Assembly: GCA_902363135.1 (NCBI GenBank)
Contig: CABIZF010000013.1
Span: 13,963 to 77,962 of the forward strand
DNA: 64,000 bases
Source: Lachnospiraceae bacterium
GTDB lineage: Bacteria > Bacillota > Clostridia > Lachnospirales > Lachnospiraceae
Direction: 5' to 3'
The notes under the pieces: generated by a model
Databases searched by the model: none
What the model saw: only the letters and a program-made list of their open reading frames with translations
Told to the model about the DNA's origin: nothing
Shown: piece after piece, positions 60,672 through 64,000 of the stretch
Numbering within the stretch: the stretch's first letter is position 1
How the letters are laid out: each line of letters starts with the position of its first letter
Position numbers and translations under genes: made by a program

Positions 60672-61911
60672 TCAGAACCGGCTGCAAGCCGCCCTGCTCC
60701 ATATCTTTATACATTTTTGCAAAAGAACGGTCATCGTTGATCTCAAACTGCTCATCTCCGACGTCTGCATCCTCTTTGCCCTCGTATTTTTCTTCATGAT
60801 CGCCGATTCCCGTGGAAACGCCTGCCGAAACCTTTGTCGCGCATATTTTTGTGATTCCGTTTCGAAAAGCGGCACTTTCACGGCTGGACACGGTAATTCC
60901 CGCAAATGGCAGGAAGATGCGGTATGCACACAGCACCTGACAAAGCTCCTTTTCTCCGACATCCCTTGGATTAATTTTATCATTGTTCACGATCGGGCGA
61001 AGACGCGGACAACTCAGGGACAGCTCGGCATGCGGATACTTACGGTTGATATAATAGACATGCAGCGCCGTCGCAAGTGCATCCTTCCTGAAATCATCCA
61101 GCCCTAAAAGGGCCGAAAATCCTGCTCCGCGCATGCCTCCCATCAGCGCACGCTCCTGTGAATCAAAGCGGTAAGGCCAGACGCGTTTATGTCCCATCAG
61201 ATGAAGCGTTTCGTATTTATCGGTATGATACGTCTCCTGAAATACTGTCACATAATCGACGCCGCACTCATGAAGATACTGATATTCGTCCACATTCACC
61301 GGATAAATCTCGATTCCGATGTTTTTAAAATATTTCTTCGCAATTTTCACCGCTTCCCCGATGTACTTCACATCAGAATATGCGCGGCTCTCCCCTGTCA
61401 GGATCAAAATCTCTTCCATGCCTGTTCGGGCAATGACCTGCATTTCATGCTCGATCTCTTCAAACGTCAGCTTTTTCCGCCGGATATTGTTGTAACAGTT
61501 GAATCCGCAGTAAATACAATAATTCTGGCAATAATTTGCGATATACAGCGGTGTAAAGATATAGACCGTATTTCCAAAATGATTCTGGGTAATCTCCTCC
61601 GCTTTCCTTGCCATCTGCTCCAGGTACGGCGCAGCAGCCGGAGATAAAAGCGCCTTGAAATCCTCGATCGAACAGGAATCATGAGAAAGTGCCCGCTCCA
61701 CGTCAGCGGCGGTATAGCCCATGTAGTCATATTCCTCCATTGCCTGAAGCACCTTCTCTTTGATATCCGATTGAATGACCTGCATTCCTTCCATGTATTC
61801 CATATGATTGGTGCGGAAGGACGGATCCTGCTCCAGCCGGTGCTTTCTCTCCAGCGCAGCTGCCGGAAGCTTATCGCTGTCTACAAAATACACCTGATTT
61901 TCTTCATTCAT
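60652..61911 (-). CDS. thiH: 2-iminoacetate synthase ThiH
   Basis: A 419-residue radical SAM enzyme that breaks tyrosine into dehydroglycine and p-cresol for thiazole synthesis. CQNYCIYCGF is the CxxxCxxC cluster motif; the C-terminal half carries the biotin/thiamine-associated domain. Oxygen-sensitive, in keeping with an anaerobe. Confidence 0.95.
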   Translation of the reverse strand: MNEENQVYFVDSDKLPAAALERKHRLEQDPSFRTNHMEYMEGMQVIQSDIKEKVLQAMEEYDYMGYTAADVERALSHDSCSIEDFKALLSPAAAPYLEQMARKAEEITQNHFGNTVYIFTPLYIANYCQNYCIYCGFNCYNNIRRKKLTFEEIEHEMQVIARTGMEEILILTGESRAYSDVKYIGEAVKIAKKYFKNIGIEIYPVNVDEYQYLHECGVDYVTVFQETYHTDKYETLHLMGHKRVWPYRFDSQERALMGGMRGAGFSALLGLDDFRKDALATALHVYYINRKYPHAELSLSCPRLRPIVNNDKINPRDVGEKELCQVLCAYRIFLPFAGITVSSRESAAFRNGITKICATKVSAGVSTGIGDHEEKYEGKEDADVGDEQFEINDDRSFAKMYKDMEQGGLQPVLNDYIYV

Positions 61912-61927
61912 CTTTCCTGCTCTCCTC

Positions 61928-62692
61928 TCACCGCAAAAATCCGGTCAATGGATCAGATGCACTTCCACCTCTGGCAAGTACTCTGCCCATTCCGGTAAGA
62001 TAAGCTTTTCTTCCGGCTTCAATGGCCAGTTTAAATGCAGTCGCCATCTCCGGTACATCGCCTGCCGTCGCGATTGCTGTATTGGCCATAATCGCCGCAG
62101 CGCCCATTTCCATCGCCTCGCACGCCTGAGATGGCTTTCCGATTCCCGCATCTACGATGATCGGCAGATCAATCTCGTCAATCAATATCTGAATCATCTC
62201 TTTTGTCGCCAGTCCCTTGTTGCTTCCGATTGGGGCTGCCAGTGGCATGACCGCTGCCGCTCCGGCACTTTGCAGATCTCTGGCCACATTCAGGTCGGGA
62301 TTCATATAAGGCAAAACAACAAATCCTTCCTTTGCCAGAATCTCGGTCGCCCTGATTGTCTCATAATTATCCGGGAAAAGATATTTCGCATCACGCATAA
62401 TCTCAACCTTCACAAAGTTCCCGCATCCCATAGCTCTGCTCAGTCTTGCAATCCGCACAGCCTCTTCTGCATTTCTCGCTCCGGATGTGTTCGGAAGCAA
62501 TGTAACCCCTTCCGGAATAAAATCCAGGATGTTCTCACTCTCCTTTGTATTGGCACGCCGCAGCGCAAGGGTAATGATCTCTGCACCGCCCTGCTCAACC
62601 GCCGCCTTAATCAGATTCAGGTTATATTTTCCTGATCCTAAAATAAAACGACTCTGAAACTCTTTTCCGCCTAATATAAATTTGTCTTCCAT
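61928..62692 (-). CDS. thiG: Thiazole synthase
   Basis: A 254-residue TIM-barrel that assembles the thiazole phosphate from DXP, ThiS-thiocarboxylate and iminoglycine. FILGSGKYN at the start, VKVEIM with the Schiff-base lysine, [14 protein letters not shown] and [12 protein letters not shown] are conserved. Between thiF and thiH. Confidence 0.95.
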   Translation of the reverse strand: MEDKFILGGKEFQSRFILGSGKYNLNLIKAAVEQGGAEIITLALRRANTKESENILDFIPEGVTLLPNTSGARNAEEAVRIARLSRAMGCGNFVKVEIMRDAKYLFPDNYETIRATEILAKEGFVVLPYMNPDLNVARDLQSAGAAAVMPLAAPIGSNKGLATKEMIQILIDEIDLPIIVDAGIGKPSQACEAMEMGAAAIMANTAIATAGDVPEMATAFKLAIEAGRKAYLTGMGRVLARGGSASDPLTGFLR

Positions 62693-62706
62693 GTTGGTCT
62701 CCTTTT

Positions 62707-63357
62707 TTAGTTACATACGATTTGTAGCACCTTATTTGCCTGGTGTGCCGCGCAGGCCGCCACTCTCGGTGCAATCAGTCCGTTCCCCTCACTGGCCTCC
62801 GTGCCCTGATCCCCGCACACATAAAGCCGCTGCATCATCTGCTGCGTTCTGATCTCGTTTGTATCTGCATATCCTGCCATTCCGTTTCCCGATACGACTG
62901 TCGTCTTCGGACACCGGATGAGAAGCTCCCGTACCAGCATTGCTTTCTGGTCCGGCCTGTCAAATGCCTCACATACGATTGGATATTCCGAAAATAATTC
63001 CTTTACATTTTCCGGCGTTACTTTGATACAAACTGTTTCATATTCCGTATATGGATTAATCTGAACCAGCAGCTCTGTCAAAGCCTCTGTTTTTGGCTTT
63101 CCAAGCTGTGGTATAAAGTACATCTGCCGGTTCAGGTTCGTCACATCAACCACGTCAAAATCGACCAGAAGCAGTTTCCCGATCCCGCTTCTCGCAAGCA
63201 TGACTGCAATGTTCGATCCCAGACCGCCAAGTCCCGCGACTGCAACTTTTGCTGCCCGCAGTTTTTCCTGCATCTCTTTCGGAAATCTGGCATCAAACGC
63301 ACGGTCCAGTGCTTCCTTTGAAATGAGTTCCTGCATTCTTTTTTGCATTTCCGTCAT
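62707..63357 (-). CDS. thiF: ThiS adenylyltransferase ThiF
   Basis: A 216-residue E1-like enzyme that adenylates the C-terminus of Thi[22 protein letters not shown] is the ATP Rossmann motif; [11 protein letters not shown] follows. Shorter than E. coli ThiF and without the zinc CxxC pairs, as in the Clostridial thiF form. The start at 63357 has GGAGG eight bases ahead, inside the thiS stop region. Confidence 0.9.
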   Translation of the reverse strand: MTEMQKRMQELISKEALDRAFDARFPKEMQEKLRAAKVAVAGLGGLGSNIAVMLARSGIGKLLLVDFDVVDVTNLNRQMYFIPQLGKPKTEALTELLVQINPYTEYETVCIKVTPENVKELFSEYPIVCEAFDRPDQKAMLVRELLIRCPKTTVVSGNGMAGYADTNEIRTQQMMQRLYVCGDQGTEASEGNGLIAPRVAACAAHQANKVLQIVCN

Positions 63358-63361
63358 CTTC

Positions 63362-63556
63362 TCAGCCTCCTCCGACAAAGTGCAACACTTCAATCACATC
63401 TCCATCCTGAATCGTTACACAGCCCAGCTGTTCCTTTGGAACAATCTCAAGATTGCGCTCTACGACCACCTGCTCCGGCTTGAATCCGGCCGCTTTCAGG
63501 TACTCCAGAAGATTCTTCCCGGCAAGCTCCTTCTCCTCTCCATTCAGCTTTACCAT
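63362..63556 (-). CDS. thiS: Sulfur carrier protein ThiS
   Basis: A 64-residue ubiquitin-like sulfur carrier. It ends in VLHFVGGG, so the terminal Gly-Gly needed for thiocarboxylate formation is present. The ATG at 63556 has AGGAG seven bases ahead; one at 63562 is too close to it. First gene of the thi operon. Confidence 0.92.
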   Translation of the reverse strand: MVKLNGEEKELAGKNLLEYLKAAGFKPEQVVVERNLEIVPKEQLGCVTIQDGDVIEVLHFVGGG

Positions 63557-63620
63557 TCTCATACTCCTTTCACCTTTTTAACACCGTATAAATGAGTGAA
63601 TTTATCTCACTTATGATATC

Positions 63621-63663
63621 AAAAAAGGCACCGGACAACACACTTTCTGCATTGTCCGGCGCC
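63621..63663 (-). terminator. Intrinsic terminator in the thi leader
   Basis: GGCGCCGGACAA and TTGTCCGGTGCC pair over 12 positions (one G-T) around 13 bases; TTTTTTG follows on the minus strand. It lies between the promoter at 63741-63769 and thiS, so it could act as an attenuator. Upstream, TGAACTG/CAGTTCA and TGTGAA/TTCACA hairpins share bases and exclude each other. Confidence 0.8.
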
Positions 63664-63740
63664 TGAACTGTTCTGTGAAAAGTGGTGCCCCCAGTTCACA
63701 CAAAAAACAGAGAGCAACATGAGCTCCCTATTTTCTGATC

Positions 63741-63769
63741 ATTATACACATATCTTTTTTGATTTGCAA
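63741..63769 (-). promoter_or_regulatory. Promoter upstream of the thi leader
   Basis: Minus-strand TTGCAA (63764-63769), a 17-base spacer and consensus TATAAT (63741-63746). The leader to thiS would be about 180 bases. Confidence 0.7.
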
Positions 63770-63887
63770 GTATTTGTGGATGCAACTGCATTATTTTTCA
63801 TCCACACCCGCCCTTTTTAATGTAGTTAAAGGGTTTTCCGGTAATACACGATCACGGATTACTGAATAGATGTAATTATTAATACTA

Positions 63888-64000
63888 GAGCGTGTTTGAA
63901 AATTAAAAATTGCACAAAACATATGTTTTTATGCCCTTTTTCATGATAAAATAAAGAAAAAGGGGTGTTTATTATGTTGCGGCGATATGAATTGACTGAT
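63888..64000 (+). mobile_element. Left end of an IS5-like insertion sequence
   Basis: GAGCGTGTTTGAAAATT opens the probable inverted repeat, preceded by CTA(G). An 86-base leader leads to the transposase start. The right end lies outside the window. Confidence 0.55.
63974..64000 (+). CDS. IS5-family transposase, first nine codons
   Basis: MLRRYELTD matches the usual start of IS5/IS427-group transposases (RRYxLTDxQW). AAGGGGTG lies seven bases ahead of the ATG. Everything else is beyond the right edge, so the call rests on start pattern and context. Confidence 0.55.

Noticed and set aside
63563-63740. TPP riboswitch ahead of thiS
   Set aside because: Neither the CTGAGA element nor the second conserved block is present on either strand.

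Overview
The window looks like part of a low-to-mid GC Bacillota chromosome, most probably a rod-shaped gut-type Clostridia member (Lachnospiraceae-like). This rests on gene content and order: a mreBCD-mrdA-minCDE-rodA-mgsA-dacF run, a hlyD-yggS-sepF-ylmH run, the iron set feoA-feoA-feoB/flavodoxin/DUF3793/DUF2325, and LplABC-type sugar uptake. The assignment is inference; no rRNA or tRNA gene was seen.

Layout. 1-4.2 kb: iron uptake, leftward, with two promoters, one carrying a repressor-like dyad. 4.2-7 kb: GH42 beta-galactosidase and a rightward Gx-type transporter. 7-9.8 kb: heavy-metal efflux operon (HMA chaperone, P-type ATPase, ArsR repressor) with a perfect CzrA/CadC-like operator. 10-18.5 kb: ttcA, dtd and an HNH protein, then hlyD-yggS-sepF-ylmH-aroB-lspA-rluD. 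18.5-30 kb: small membrane and ATP-binding genes, then the cell-shape and division operon. 30-42.7 kb: flavoproteins, an acidic repeat-rich secreted protein, uppP, a PLP lyase, miaA-mutL-mutS. 42.8-54.2 kb: an 11.4-kb accessory island. 54.3-59.8 kb: sucrose/fructan operon under two LacI-type operators. 60-63.6 kb: thiSFGHE. 63.9 kb to the edge: start of an IS5-like element.

The island is the most unusual part. A 145-bp sequence holding the first codons of mutS, its upstream region and the T-tract of the preceding terminator occurs at both ends (42685-42829 and 54090-54234, 3 mismatches). Inside are a decayed tyrosine recombinase, a leftward run of peptide-cleaving enzymes (M20-GNAT fusion, CapA-like, class-I-GATase-like gamma-glutamyl hydrolase, M42, M55 D-aminopeptidase), an S58 D-aminopeptidase and a PD-(D/E)XK Rpn-type nuclease. 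At about 50286 a 5'-truncated oppF abuts a 5'-truncated sigma-54 activator on the other strand. This suggests a deletion that removed the rest of a peptide transporter and the divergent promoter that would have driven the peptidase run.

Several dispersed non-coding repeats occur: a structured family with a covarying stem (about 9.8 and 14.7 kb); a family that exists bare, extended, and split by a 156-bp MITE with a CTAG target duplication (9.3, 15.6, 34.4 kb); and a 48-bp family near gene ends (36.8, 59.9 kb). The thiamine operon has a promoter and an intrinsic terminator ahead of thiS but no recognisable TPP riboswitch.
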